Shown here piece by piece: positions 16,737 to 24,377 of a DNA stretch of 30,533 bases. The position numbers and the translations under genes were made by a program. This stretch comes from an uncultured Duncaniella sp. (lineage in GTDB: Bacteria; Bacteroidota; Bacteroidia; Bacteroidales; Muribaculaceae): NCBI GenBank assembly GCA_910588795.1, contig CAJURI010000029.1, forward strand, positions 1-30,533. The letters are read 5' to 3'. The notes under the pieces are model-generated. The model was not told the DNA's origin, searched no databases, and was given only the letters and a program-made list of their open reading frames with translations. Position 1 is the stretch's first letter; every line of letters starts with the position of its first letter.

Positions 16737-17228
16737 ATGACGAAACACTCTCCAAAACAGCACCCCTATCGTGTGGGGCTGGCGGCGATAGGCCGGATGT
16801 ACGTGCGCATGATAGGTTATGCACGGTCCAACGTGGTGACCGACGGGGAGTTCCGCGACATGATGATGGGCGTGATGTGCTACATCGAGGATCCCGGGTG
16901 GAAGCCCGGCCCGGAGGATGCGGTCAACCCCGAGGTGATGGGGAGCTTGTGTGCCGGCATTGACAAGAGCGCGCGTCTCTCGGCCGCGGCGCGTGGGCGC
17001 GCTGCCCGCCGCAAGGAGAGGCAGGAGGGTGGCGGCGGCGCGGCGGCTGCCCGCGAGGCTAAGGAGCGCGCCTATCCGCCCATGAGGGTGGCGGAGCCTG
17101 AAGCGCGCCGCCCCTGTCACGTCGGGAGGAGGTGTGCGCCGTCAGTCGGGGCTGCGGCAGTCCGCGAGGTCGACATTTCCCCTCCGTGGCGTCATGGCCC
17201 CGCTCCGGGACGCTCCCCCGACGGCTGA
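16737..17228 (+). CDS. Hypothetical protein, possibly DUF6291-like
   Basis: A 163-residue protein (165 if the Met at 16731 is used) divergent from the RND operon. The first 90 residues look protein-like: a helix with RMYVRMIGYAR, then GEFRDMMMGVMCYIEDPGWKP, then DKSARLSAAARGRAARRKERQEGG. The order (short helices, acidic/Pro turn, a final basic Arg/Ala helix) recalls DUF6291-type proteins seen near phage or plasmid genes, but this is a loose impression. The last 70 residues are very Ala/Arg/Pro/Gly-rich, follow the local GC-rich composition, and overlap an inverted repeat, so the true end or reality of the C-terminal part is doubtful. Confidence 0.5.
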   Translation: MTKHSPKQHPYRVGLAAIGRMYVRMIGYARSNVVTDGEFRDMMMGVMCYIEDPGWKPGPEDAVNPEVMGSLCAGIDKSARLSAAARGRAARRKERQEGGGGAAAAREAKERAYPPMRVAEPEARRPCHVGRRCAPSVGAAAVREVDISPPWRHGPAPGRSPDG

Positions 17229-17261
17229 AATGTCGGCGCGGGGGCGCAGGGGCGTTTTTTT
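17171..17261 (+). terminator. Inverted repeat plus T-tract, possible terminator
   Basis: CGACATTTC (17171-17179) pairs with GAAATGTCG (17227-17235) around a GC-rich interior, and seven Ts follow at 17255-17261. The distance between stem and T-tract is larger than in a textbook terminator. Confidence 0.4.
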
Positions 17262-17296
17262 ATGCCGGTGGGAGGGGGAATGTGTGAAAAAATCAC

Positions 17297-17304
17297 TACA
17301 TTTG
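17297..17304 (+). promoter_or_regulatory. Putative -7 box of the DUF4199-GT2 operon
   Basis: TACATTTG fits TAnnTTTG and precedes the DUF4199 start by 56 bases. A -33 element is not obvious. Confidence 0.5.
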
Positions 17305-17360
17305 CATTTTGATTGCATACGTGCGGTCATTAACCAAATAATCCCTCAGCCTCAGGCTGA

Positions 17361-17897
17361 ATGCCAATGATACAGTCTCCTTACCGTCGAGGTGCCGACG
17401 ACGGATTCATCTTCGGCGCATATCTTACGGTGATGTTCTTCGCCTCGGTCTTCGGACTGTCGCTCCTTGCGGGAGTCATGGCGGTGTGTGTCCCTCTGGT
17501 CATATATCGCTTCATGCTCCGCTATCACCGCAGCCTCGGGCCTCTCGGGTCGTTCCCCATGCTGTGGATGCAGGGGGTGGTGATATTCTTCTGCGGGATG
17601 CTCATAGCGGGTGCCGCGCTTGTGGTGTTCATGAAATGGATATCCCCTGACTTTGTCGTGGAGCAGATGCGCGCTGTGGCCGCCGTAAAGGGCACTATGC
17701 CCGGTACACAGGTCGACCTTGCCGCCGACATGGCCCGGAAAATGCTCGACGCCAATTTCGTGCCCGCCCCGATAGAGATAGTCGTGGAGATGATGATGCT
17801 CGCCATAGTCACCGGTTCGCTCCTCTCGATGACGCTGAGCGGCCTGTTCGCCCTCCGGCGCAGGCGCGAGTCCGGCTCAAGGGGATGCAACATCTGA
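17361..17897 (+). CDS. DUF4199-family membrane protein
   Basis: A 178-residue integral membrane protein with four predicted helices (about residues 17-35, 37-53, 68-92 and 144-166) and a loop of about 50 residues between helices three and four. This architecture and the position directly upstream of a GT2 glycosyltransferase match DUF4199 proteins of Bacteroidetes. Function unknown; the recurrent pairing suggests that it assists the glycosyltransferase, which is inference. Met at 17361 or 17367 could be the start. Confidence 0.82.
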   Translation: MPMIQSPYRRGADDGFIFGAYLTVMFFASVFGLSLLAGVMAVCVPLVIYRFMLRYHRSLGPLGSFPMLWMQGVVIFFCGMLIAGAALVVFMKWISPDFVVEQMRAVAAVKGTMPGTQVDLAADMARKMLDANFVPAPIEIVVEMMMLAIVTGSLLSMTLSGLFALRRRRESGSRGCNI

Positions 17898-17975
17898 CAC
17901 ATCTATAAATTGTCTTTCAGCAATCTCTTAACCATATAACCCCTACAAAAAAACTCTACCAGCGGAATTCCACCA

Positions 17976-18926
17976 ATGGATATATCAGTAATAGTACCCC
18001 TGTACAATGAGGCAGAGTCGCTGCCCGAGCTTGCAGCCTGGATCGACCGGGTGATGAAGGAGCATGACTTCTCCTATGAAGTGATATTTGTCGACGACGG
18101 ATCGACCGACGGTTCATGGGAGGTGATACACAGGCTCGCAGCCGCCAATCCGGCTCTGAGAGGCGCGTCATTCCGCCGCAACTACGGGAAGTCGCCCGCG
18201 CTCAACACCGGATTCGGGCTTGCCCAGGGCGATGTGGTGATAACCATGGACGCCGACCTTCAGGACTCCCCCGACGAGATACCCGAGCTTTACCGCATGA
18301 TAATGCGCGACGGCTATGACCTTGTGTCGGGGTGGAAGAAGAAACGCTATGACCCGCTCTCCAAGACAATCCCCACAAAGCTTTTCAACGCCACGGCCCG
18401 GAAGGTGAGCGGCATAAAGAACCTGCATGACTTCAACTGCGGACTGAAGGCCTACCGCAAGGAGGTGGTGAAGCATATCGAGGTCTACGGCGACATGCAC
18501 CGCTACATCCCGTATCTTGCCAAGAATGCCGGCTTCACGAAGATAGGGGAGAAGGTGGTGCAGCATCAGGCGAGGAAATACGGCAAGACCAAGTTTGGCC
18601 TTGACCGCTTTGTCAACGGTTATCTCGACCTGGCCACGCTGTGGTTCACCGGCCGCTTCGGAGCGAAGCCCATGCACTTCTTCGGGCTGCTCGGATCGCT
18701 GATGTTCATAGTGGGTTTCATCGCCGTCATGGTAGTGGGATTCGGCAAGCTATATGACATGTATCACGGCAACCCTTACATACTCGTCACCGAGTCGCCT
18801 TACTTCTATCTGTCGCTCGTGATGATGATCATAGGCACCATGCTGTTCCTTGCCGGATTTCTCGGCGAGCTGATAGTGCGCAACTCCCCATCGCGCAACC
18901 ATTATGAGATAAAGGACAAGCTCTAA
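17976..18926 (+). CDS. Family 2 glycosyltransferase (DPM1/GtrB-like)
   Basis: A 316-residue inner-membrane glycosyltransferase. The N-terminal GT-A domain has SVIVPLYNEAESL, VDDGSTDGS (about residues 39-47) and the metal-binding DADLQD (residues 92-97). Two C-terminal transmembrane helices (about 234-256 and 276-300) anchor it. This form resembles polyprenyl-phosphate mannose or glucose synthases, which charge undecaprenyl phosphate with a sugar for later transfer outside the membrane; the exact sugar is unknown. It lies 78 bases after DUF4199 and 30 bases before the nitroreductase gene. Confidence 0.93.
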   Translation: MDISVIVPLYNEAESLPELAAWIDRVMKEHDFSYEVIFVDDGSTDGSWEVIHRLAAANPALRGASFRRNYGKSPALNTGFGLAQGDVVITMDADLQDSPDEIPELYRMIMRDGYDLVSGWKKKRYDPLSKTIPTKLFNATARKVSGIKNLHDFNCGLKAYRKEVVKHIEVYGDMHRYIPYLAKNAGFTKIGEKVVQHQARKYGKTKFGLDRFVNGYLDLATLWFTGRFGAKPMHFFGLLGSLMFIVGFIAVMVVGFGKLYDMYHGNPYILVTESPYFYLSLVMMIIGTMLFLAGFLGELIVRNSPSRNHYEIKDKL

Positions 18927-18956
18927 AAAAACAATCTCTAAAATTGACTAACCGCA

Positions 18957-19487
18957 ATGAATACTTATCCCGAACTGTACAGCCTCTCGCTCAACCGGTT
19001 CTCATGCCGTAGCTATTCACCGCAGCCGGTGCCTGAGGATGCCATGATGGCAGTGCTCGACGTGGCGAGGCTCGCTCCGTCGGCATGCAACCGCCAGCCG
19101 TGGCTGTTTATAATAGCCGATGCCCCCGATGAACGCGAGGCTGTGGCGCAGAGCTATTCGCGCGACTGGATAAGGACCGCTCCCTGCTACATCATAGCCT
19201 GCGGCTTGCACGACAAGGCCTGGCACCGCCCATGCGACGGAAAGGACCACACCGATGTGGACCTCGCGATAGCCATAGAGCACCTGTGTCTGGCTGCGGC
19301 GTCGCTGCATCTCGGCACTTGCTGGGTGTGCAATTTCGATCCCCGGGTGATAGCCGGGGCGTTCCGTCTCCCCGAAGGGGTGGAGCCGGTGGCGATCATA
19401 CCCATAGGCTATCCGGCCGAGGGGGTTTCGGCTCCCGGGAAGAGCCGCAAGGAGCTTGATGAGATAGTGAGGCGCGGAAAATTCTGA
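18957..19487 (+). CDS. Nitroreductase-family FMN oxidoreductase
   Basis: A 176-residue flavoprotein of the short nitroreductase class. FMN-phosphate contacts are suggested by RFSCRSYSPQPV near the N-terminus and SACNRQPW near residue 45; the C-terminal half has LGTCWVCNFD and the family segment VEPVAIIPIGYPAEG. Members use NAD(P)H to reduce nitro compounds, quinones or flavins; the physiological substrate is not predictable. It overlaps no neighbour but the next gene begins six bases after its stop, so it is part of the same operon. Confidence 0.92.
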   Translation: MNTYPELYSLSLNRFSCRSYSPQPVPEDAMMAVLDVARLAPSACNRQPWLFIIADAPDEREAVAQSYSRDWIRTAPCYIIACGLHDKAWHRPCDGKDHTDVDLAIAIEHLCLAAASLHLGTCWVCNFDPRVIAGAFRLPEGVEPVAIIPIGYPAEGVSAPGKSRKELDEIVRRGKF

Positions 19488-19493
19488 CAAGGT

Positions 19494-20141
19494 TTGAAAA
19501 CTCTGTTCTACATATTATTGCCGCTTGCCGCTCTGGCAGCCGCTCTGGCGGGGTGCAACTCCACCGGATGCACCGACAATCAGAACTCGGTGCCGTATGC
19601 GGGATTCTATTCCATGTCCACCAAGGAGAAGGTTGTCATCGACTCCCTCGCCATTTCGGGGGAGGGCGCGCCCAACGATTCGCTGCTGGTGTCTCCCTCC
19701 GAGAAGGTGTCGTCGGTATATCTGCCGCTGCGTGCCGGCGAGTCGGCCACGACGTTCATCATAAAGTACATGCAGAAGCATCTCGCCCAGGCGGGGGTGC
19801 AGGACCGCGTGACTTTCTACTATGAGTCCATGCCATATTTCGCCTCCGAGGAGTGCGGTGCCATGTACCATTACCGCATCACGCGCGTGGCGCACACGTT
19901 TCAGATACTCGACTCCGTGGGCATATCCGATTCACTCGTCACCAATGTGGAGCGAATGACCATAGGTCTGTACTTCCGCATAGCCGAGCCGGATCCGGAT
20001 GAGCCGGATCCCGACAAGCCAGGCCCTGACGAGCCTTCCGGCCCCGATCAGCCTGATCCTGACGAGCCCGGCCCTGTTGATCCGGGGACTGATCCCGATC
20101 TCCCCACCGATGTCCCGCAGGAGGGGGACGGCAATGTATAG
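19494..20141 (+). CDS. DUF6452-family lipoprotein with Pro/Asp-rich tail
   Basis: A 215-residue lipoprotein (lipobox LAGC, Cys21) that appears to use a TTG start, since no ATG lies before the signal peptide and the TTG sits six bases after the previous stop. Residues 22-165 form a small beta-rich domain with regularly placed hydrophobics (VVIDSLAISGEG, VYLPLRAGESATTFII, YHYRITRVAHTFQILDSVGI). This and the DUF6048 neighbour fit the DUF6452/DUF6048 pair of Bacteroidales, of unknown function. The last 45 residues are an extended DPDEP-type repeat that looks like a spacer, unusual for the family as I remember it. The stop overlaps the next start by eight bases. Confidence 0.75.
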   Translation: MKTLFYILLPLAALAAALAGCNSTGCTDNQNSVPYAGFYSMSTKEKVVIDSLAISGEGAPNDSLLVSPSEKVSSVYLPLRAGESATTFIIKYMQKHLAQAGVQDRVTFYYESMPYFASEECGAMYHYRITRVAHTFQILDSVGISDSLVTNVERMTIGLYFRIAEPDPDEPDPDKPGPDEPSGPDQPDPDEPGPVDPGTDPDLPTDVPQEGDGNV

Positions 20142-21024
20142 GACGTTGATAGCCGTTGTGGCAGCCGTCATAATAGGCGCGCTGTCGGTACAGGCGCAGC
20201 GCAGGGTGACCCCCGTGGTGCCCCGCGATCCCGGTGCGGCTCCGGTGATACCCGATGTGAAGAAGCCCATCGACCCTTCGAGGCTCGTGACCACTACCGA
20301 CGCGCAGGGCAACACTGTGACCGTCGACACTGTGACCGGTCTCGAATATGTCGACTCGACTCTGCTCAAGGCTCCTCCGAAGATGGAGTATCCTCTGCTT
20401 CATGAGGTGGTGGCGGGGGTCAACGTGTGGGACCCCGTGATGCGCGCCCTCGGACAGAAGTACGGTCTGGGCGACGTGTGGGGCGAGCTGAGCATGCACA
20501 ACCGCTATTTCCCGTTCTTCGCCATAGGCCTGGGCAACTGCAACGACACCCCGGTCGACAAGAACTACACTTTCAAGACCCCTCTCGCTCCTTACTTCAA
20601 GATAGGTGCATCTTACAATTTCCTGTATAATTCCAATCCCGACTACAAGCTCCAGATGGGGCTGCGCTACGGATTCTCGACCTACAAGTGGAGTGTGCTC
20701 GACGTCACTGTCGACGAGGGATACTGGGGACAGCCGTCACATTTCTCGCTCGAGGGGCTGAGCCATACCGCCGGCTATCTCGAGGTGACATTCGGCATAA
20801 AGGTCAAGATTGCCGGTAACTTCTCGGCCGGATGGACCCTCGTGTACCATTCGGTGCTGCATGAGTCGAAGTCACCTTACGGCAAACCAATGTATATCCC
20901 GGGCTACGGAAAGCGCAACGGGGCGTTCACGGCGAATTTTTCGGTAATGTACACCATCCCCATAAACAAAAAGGCTTCTCCCGAGGTTACAGAAGAAAAG
21001 GGGCTGCCCGTCTCTGAGGAGTGA
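20134..21024 (+). CDS. DUF6048-family outer-membrane beta-barrel-like protein
   Basis: A 296-residue exported protein. The start at 20134 gives a signal peptide ending about SVQAQ; a Met further upstream (19999) only extends into the preceding gene. The mature part has the DUF6048 signature: MHNRYFPFFAIGLGNCNDTP, then FKTPLAPYFKIGASYNFLYNSNPDYKLQMGLRYGF, with alternating beta-strands as in an eight-stranded outer-membrane barrel. It overlaps the DUF6452 gene by eight bases, which supports translation coupling and joint function in the outer membrane. The function is not known. Confidence 0.85.
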   Translation: MYRTLIAVVAAVIIGALSVQAQRRVTPVVPRDPGAAPVIPDVKKPIDPSRLVTTTDAQGNTVTVDTVTGLEYVDSTLLKAPPKMEYPLLHEVVAGVNVWDPVMRALGQKYGLGDVWGELSMHNRYFPFFAIGLGNCNDTPVDKNYTFKTPLAPYFKIGASYNFLYNSNPDYKLQMGLRYGFSTYKWSVLDVTVDEGYWGQPSHFSLEGLSHTAGYLEVTFGIKVKIAGNFSAGWTLVYHSVLHESKSPYGKPMYIPGYGKRNGAFTANFSVMYTIPINKKASPEVTEEKGLPVSEE

Positions 21025-21079
21025 TGCCGGCTCAACCCCTTGGAACTCACTTTCATCACCTTCATCACCTGATTTATTT

Positions 21080-22075
21080 ATGATAGAGAGAATTGTAATC
21101 ATCGACAATGTTGACCCTGTCAGCTTCTATGGCGTCAACAACAGCAATATGCATCTGATACGCAACCTCTTCCCAAAGCTGCGCATGGCCGCGCGCGGAT
21201 CGGTGATAAAGGTGATAGGCGACGATGCCGAGACCGCTGAGTTCGAGCGGAAGATTAAGGAGCTTGAGGAGTACTGCTCCCGTTTCAACAAGCTTACCGA
21301 GGAGGTGATACTCGACATTGTGAAAGGCAACGCCCCGGCCGAGCCGAAGCAGGACGATGTGATAATTTACGGCATAAACGGCAAGCCCATATCCCCGCGC
21401 AACGCCAATCAGGGGCTCCTCGTGAAGGCGTTCAGGGAGAACGACCTGACGTTTGCCCTCGGACCCGCAGGCACCGGCAAGACGTATATAGCCATAGCCC
21501 TTGCGGTCAAGGCCCTTAAGAACAAGGAGGTGCGCAAGATCATCCTCTCGCGTCCGGCGGTGGAGGCGGGCGAGAAGCTCGGATTCCTCCCCGGGGATAT
21601 GAAGGATAAGATTGATCCATATCTCCAGCCGCTCTACGATGCCCTCGAGGACATGATCCCGGCGGTCAAGCTCAAGGAGTATATGGAGTCCAATGTTATA
21701 CAGATAGCACCGCTGGCCTTCATGCGCGGAAGGACGCTCAACGACGCTGTGATAGTGCTCGATGAGGCGCAGAACACCACCGTGCATCAGATCAAGATGT
21801 TCCTCACACGCCTTGGCATGAACGCCAAGATGATCATCACTGGCGATGCCACCCAGATCGACCTCCCCCGCTCTGTGCAGTCCGGACTGATACAGGCCCT
21901 GCACATCCTCAAGGGCGTCCCCGGCATAGGAAGAGTGGAGTTCGGCAAGAAGGACATCGTGCGCCACTCCCTCGTGCAGCGCATAGTCGAGGCCTATGAG
22001 CGTCACGACGAAGAACTCAAGGCACGTGGTGCCGCTTCTGTGGATGAGGATCCGGTGTGTCCCGGTGACAAATAG
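21080..22075 (+). CDS. phoH: PhoH-family P-loop ATPase
   Basis: A 331-residue cytoplasmic ATPase of the PhoH/YbeZ type. Walker A GPAGTGKT is at residues 128-135 and Walker B VIVLDEAQN near residue 230, followed by the sensor-like GDATQIDLP. The N-terminal 110 residues form a KH-like extension. PhoH proteins are linked to RNA metabolism with YbeY; no ybeY gene is in the window. It is the last gene of the plus-strand run and lies 55 bases after DUF6048. Confidence 0.93.
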   Translation: MIERIVIIDNVDPVSFYGVNNSNMHLIRNLFPKLRMAARGSVIKVIGDDAETAEFERKIKELEEYCSRFNKLTEEVILDIVKGNAPAEPKQDDVIIYGINGKPISPRNANQGLLVKAFRENDLTFALGPAGTGKTYIAIALAVKALKNKEVRKIILSRPAVEAGEKLGFLPGDMKDKIDPYLQPLYDALEDMIPAVKLKEYMESNVIQIAPLAFMRGRTLNDAVIVLDEAQNTTVHQIKMFLTRLGMNAKMIITGDATQIDLPRSVQSGLIQALHILKGVPGIGRVEFGKKDIVRHSLVQRIVEAYERHDEELKARGAASVDEDPVCPGDK

Positions 22076-22219
22076 CCTGGCATATCCCTGAAGCGGATTG
22101 TCCGCATGCTCGGGAGCATGGATGCCGGTTTCCCGGGTAGAGAGTGCCATTAGGCGTGGAGTCCGTGTGCAGCATCTGATTTTTTTTCAATAGGAAAGTC
22201 CGGTATTGAAATTTTTTTG
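22076..22219. other. Intergenic stretch between phoH and the riboswitch promoter
   Basis: No gene is seen. A short perfect hairpin, CATGCTC/GAGCATG at 22105-22120, lies 30 bases after phoH but has no adjacent T-tract; a T8 run occurs at about 22180. Termination of phoH here is possible but not demonstrated. Confidence 0.4.
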
Positions 22220-22227
22220 TAATTTTG
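22220..22227 (+). promoter_or_regulatory. Putative -7 box upstream of the cobalamin riboswitch
   Basis: TAATTTTG matches TAnnTTTG. The transcription start expected a few bases downstream coincides with the first bases of the riboswitch, as expected for its own promoter. Confidence 0.6.
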
Positions 22228-22231
22228 CCGG

Positions 22232-22480
22232 CGTAATGGTTGCTCTGTCCCGAAGAGTCGGGGCGTGAAGGAGCATTAAAAGGGAACGGGGTGAGATTCC
22301 TCGACAGTACCCGCTGCTGTAATTCCCGCTCTGTGACGGCTGTAACGGCCTCACGGTGCAGACGTATGCCACACTTGCCACTGGCTCATATCCTCCGGTT
22401 GGCGCGGCCATAATGGTTGCCGCCTCCAGGGATGCCGGGAAGGCGTGGTCAATACCGGGATAAGTCAGAAGACCTGCCGT
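22232..22480 (+). ncRNA. Cobalamin (B12) riboswitch
   Basis: The conserved core of adenosylcobalamin-type riboswitches is readable: AGGGAACGGGGTGAGATTCC near 22281-22300, CCCGCTGCTGTAATTCCCG just after, GCCACT about 22377, GGGAAGGC at 22437-22444, and the B12 box AGTCAGAAGACCTGCC at 22463-22478. Length (about 250 nt) and order of boxes are standard. In Bacteroidetes such leaders turn off B12 uptake genes when cobalamin is abundant. Two lipoprotein genes follow. Confidence 0.93.
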
Positions 22481-22688
22481 TTCGCCATATGGATTTTTGC
22501 ATCTGCGGGATATGACGGAGCATTATTCACCCTATGTTGTTCAAGCCGCGCGGGTCTCTGTGTGAGGACTCCGCCACAGTGCTTTTATGATTCAGACCGT
22601 GAACTTTATTCCACCGTGCCGTATGCTGAAACCGGTATGGTTGACAATAAAGAACGCGGATTTTTTCTTTTAATCAATAACCAGTCTG
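22481..22688 (+). promoter_or_regulatory. Long leader (expression platform) between riboswitch and first lipoprotein gene
   Basis: About 200 bases of leader with no recognised gene. It has two tiny frames beginning with ATG (22488 and 22512; the latter 17 codons, stop 22563-22565) and no textbook terminator before the start at 22689. The control is therefore more likely at translation initiation or through an unseen alternative fold. Confidence 0.5.
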
Positions 22689-24365
22689 ATGAAAAAAAGC
22701 AACATTTTTGGCGGTTTGTTGGCCTTGGCGGCCATTTCTGCAGCAATGACGTCATGCAAGTATGATGACGGGGACCTGTGGCAGAGTGTAGGTGACCTTG
22801 ACGGGCGTGTCAGCTCGCTTGAAGAGAAGGCCAGGACGGCCAATACGGAGATCGAGGCTCTGCGCACTATAGTTAACGCTCTCGGGAGCAAGCTGACAGT
22901 CACTTCGGTCACTCCTTCGGCCGACGGTGGCTACAGGATAGAGTTCTCTGACGGACAGACGGTCACGATAGCCGACGGTAAGGACGGTGCCGCTCCTGAC
23001 ATTTCGGTGAGCAAGGGTGACGACGGTCTGTACTATTGGACCCTCGCGGGGGAACCCTTGAAGGATGCCGGTGGCAATCCGGTGTGTGCCAATGGTATAA
23101 AAGGCGACACCGGTGAGGCGGCAGTGGCTCCGCAGGTGCGCATCAGCCCGTCCTCCAAGGAGTGGGAGATCTCCGTGGACGGCGGCAAAGTGTGGACCGC
23201 CACGGGGGTGAATGCCGAGGGACAGAGTAAAAGCCCGATATTCTCTTCGGTGGATGTGTCGGTGCCGGGCGAGGTGACATTTGTGCTCGCTGATGGCTCG
23301 GAGGTCAAGGTGCCGCGCTATGACGCGTCGGCCCCGCTCTTCGAAATAAATGCCGGAGGGGTACAGGAGTTCTTTGCGGGGGAGACCCGTTCCTTCAGGG
23401 TGAATGCCGCGAATGTGGCCGATCACTCCATAGCCAAGCCTGACGGGTGGACCGCAAGATATGAGAGCGGTGTGCTTTCTGTCACGGCACCTGCGGAGGG
23501 CAACACCTATGCCGAGACAGCCGGATCGGTGGCTGTTAATATAGTGTCGGCCGCAGGCAGAAGCCTGATAGCCAGGCTGGAGGTCAGGAGAGTGGCCGGG
23601 GAGATGAGAGTGTTGACATTCGAGGACGCCGATGCGCGGTTTGACGCATACCCCCTTGACTATTGCGGCAGGACCATAACAAAGTGGAGCGATCTTGTGG
23701 ATTCGAAGCAGTATGGCGGCCCTATGCTTTATGGCACGGGCTACGGTATGGAAGAGCCTTACTATTGGTATGACCAGAACAATACTGAGCTGATGCATGT
23801 GATGCCGGAGGCATACGGGAGCTACTGCTACTGGGGAGGCGGCCATGCAGTGTCGTCCTATTTTGACAGTGACATTTCGCATGGCGATTTCATGCATCAG
23901 CTGTCGGTGTACAATGCCACCGGGGGCCACAACGGCTCAAAGAATTTTGTGATGCACTATGGCTACAGGGACGATTCCTCCTATAAGGCCGATGCCATGC
24001 TCCCGTCGCTGATGTTCGGTGACGGCAAGGAGAGGGTGATAGACCACATGTATGTGATGTGGAGCACATATCTTGCCAACAGTGTGTTCAACGGTAACGG
24101 CCTGTCGCAGCAGCTCGGACCTGACGGATATGTGAAGGTGGTGGCTGTGGGCTATGACTCTGCCGATGTGATGACGGGCAAGGCTGAGCTTTTCATAGCC
24201 GGCGCGTCGGGCAATATCACTGACTGGACCAGATGGGACCTTTCGGGTTTGGGTGCGGTCAGCAAGGTGCAATTCAACATCTGCGGGGATTCCGACAACG
24301 GTTATGGCTTCAGCCAGCCGGCCTATTTCGCGTATGACGATGTGGCTGTACGTTTTACTGAATAG
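22689..24365 (+). CDS. BtuH-like DUF4988/DUF4465 surface lipoprotein, B12-riboswitch controlled
   Basis: A 558-residue lipoprotein: lipobox MTSC with Cys23, followed by KYDDGD, an acidic motif of the kind that sends Bacteroidetes lipoproteins to the cell surface. Residues 30-68 form a coiled coil (VSSLEEKARTANTEIEALR), then a DUF4988-type block (GYRIEFSDGQTVTIADGKDGA, DGLYYWTLAGEPL), an intermediate beta domain (about 200-300), and a DUF4465 domain from about residue 310 to the end (LTFEDADARF, YWGGGHAVSSYFD, KNFVMHYGY, MYVMWSTYLANSVFNG, WTRWDLSGLGAVSKVQFNICGD, PAYFAYDDVAV). DUF4465 is the fold of BtuH, a surface B12-binding lipoprotein of Bacteroides. The riboswitch upstream supports a cobalamin role. 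It starts the two-gene unit. Confidence 0.85.
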   Translation: MKKSNIFGGLLALAAISAAMTSCKYDDGDLWQSVGDLDGRVSSLEEKARTANTEIEALRTIVNALGSKLTVTSVTPSADGGYRIEFSDGQTVTIADGKDGAAPDISVSKGDDGLYYWTLAGEPLKDAGGNPVCANGIKGDTGEAAVAPQVRISPSSKEWEISVDGGKVWTATGVNAEGQSKSPIFSSVDVSVPGEVTFVLADGSEVKVPRYDASAPLFEINAGGVQEFFAGETRSFRVNAANVADHSIAKPDGWTARYESGVLSVTAPAEGNTYAETAGSVAVNIVSAAGRSLIARLEVRRVAGEMRVLTFEDADARFDAYPLDYCGRTITKWSDLVDSKQYGGPMLYGTGYGMEEPYYWYDQNNTELMHVMPEAYGSYCYWGGGHAVSSYFDSDISHGDFMHQLSVYNATGGHNGSKNFVMHYGYRDDSSYKADAMLPSLMFGDGKERVIDHMYVMWSTYLANSVFNGNGLSQQLGPDGYVKVVAVGYDSADVMTGKAELFIAGASGNITDWTRWDLSGLGAVSKVQFNICGDSDNGYGFSQPAYFAYDDVAVRFTE

Positions 24366-24377
24366 GCGTGTGGGTCA

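Noticed and set aside
19999..20133. Upstream start for the DUF6048 protein
   Set aside because: It would add 45 residues in a shadow frame of the preceding gene and hide the clear signal peptide that begins at 20134.
22445..22765. 106-codon frame starting inside the riboswitch and overlapping the DUF4465 gene start
   Set aside because: It begins within the conserved B12 box region, overlaps the signal peptide in another frame and has no family-like features.
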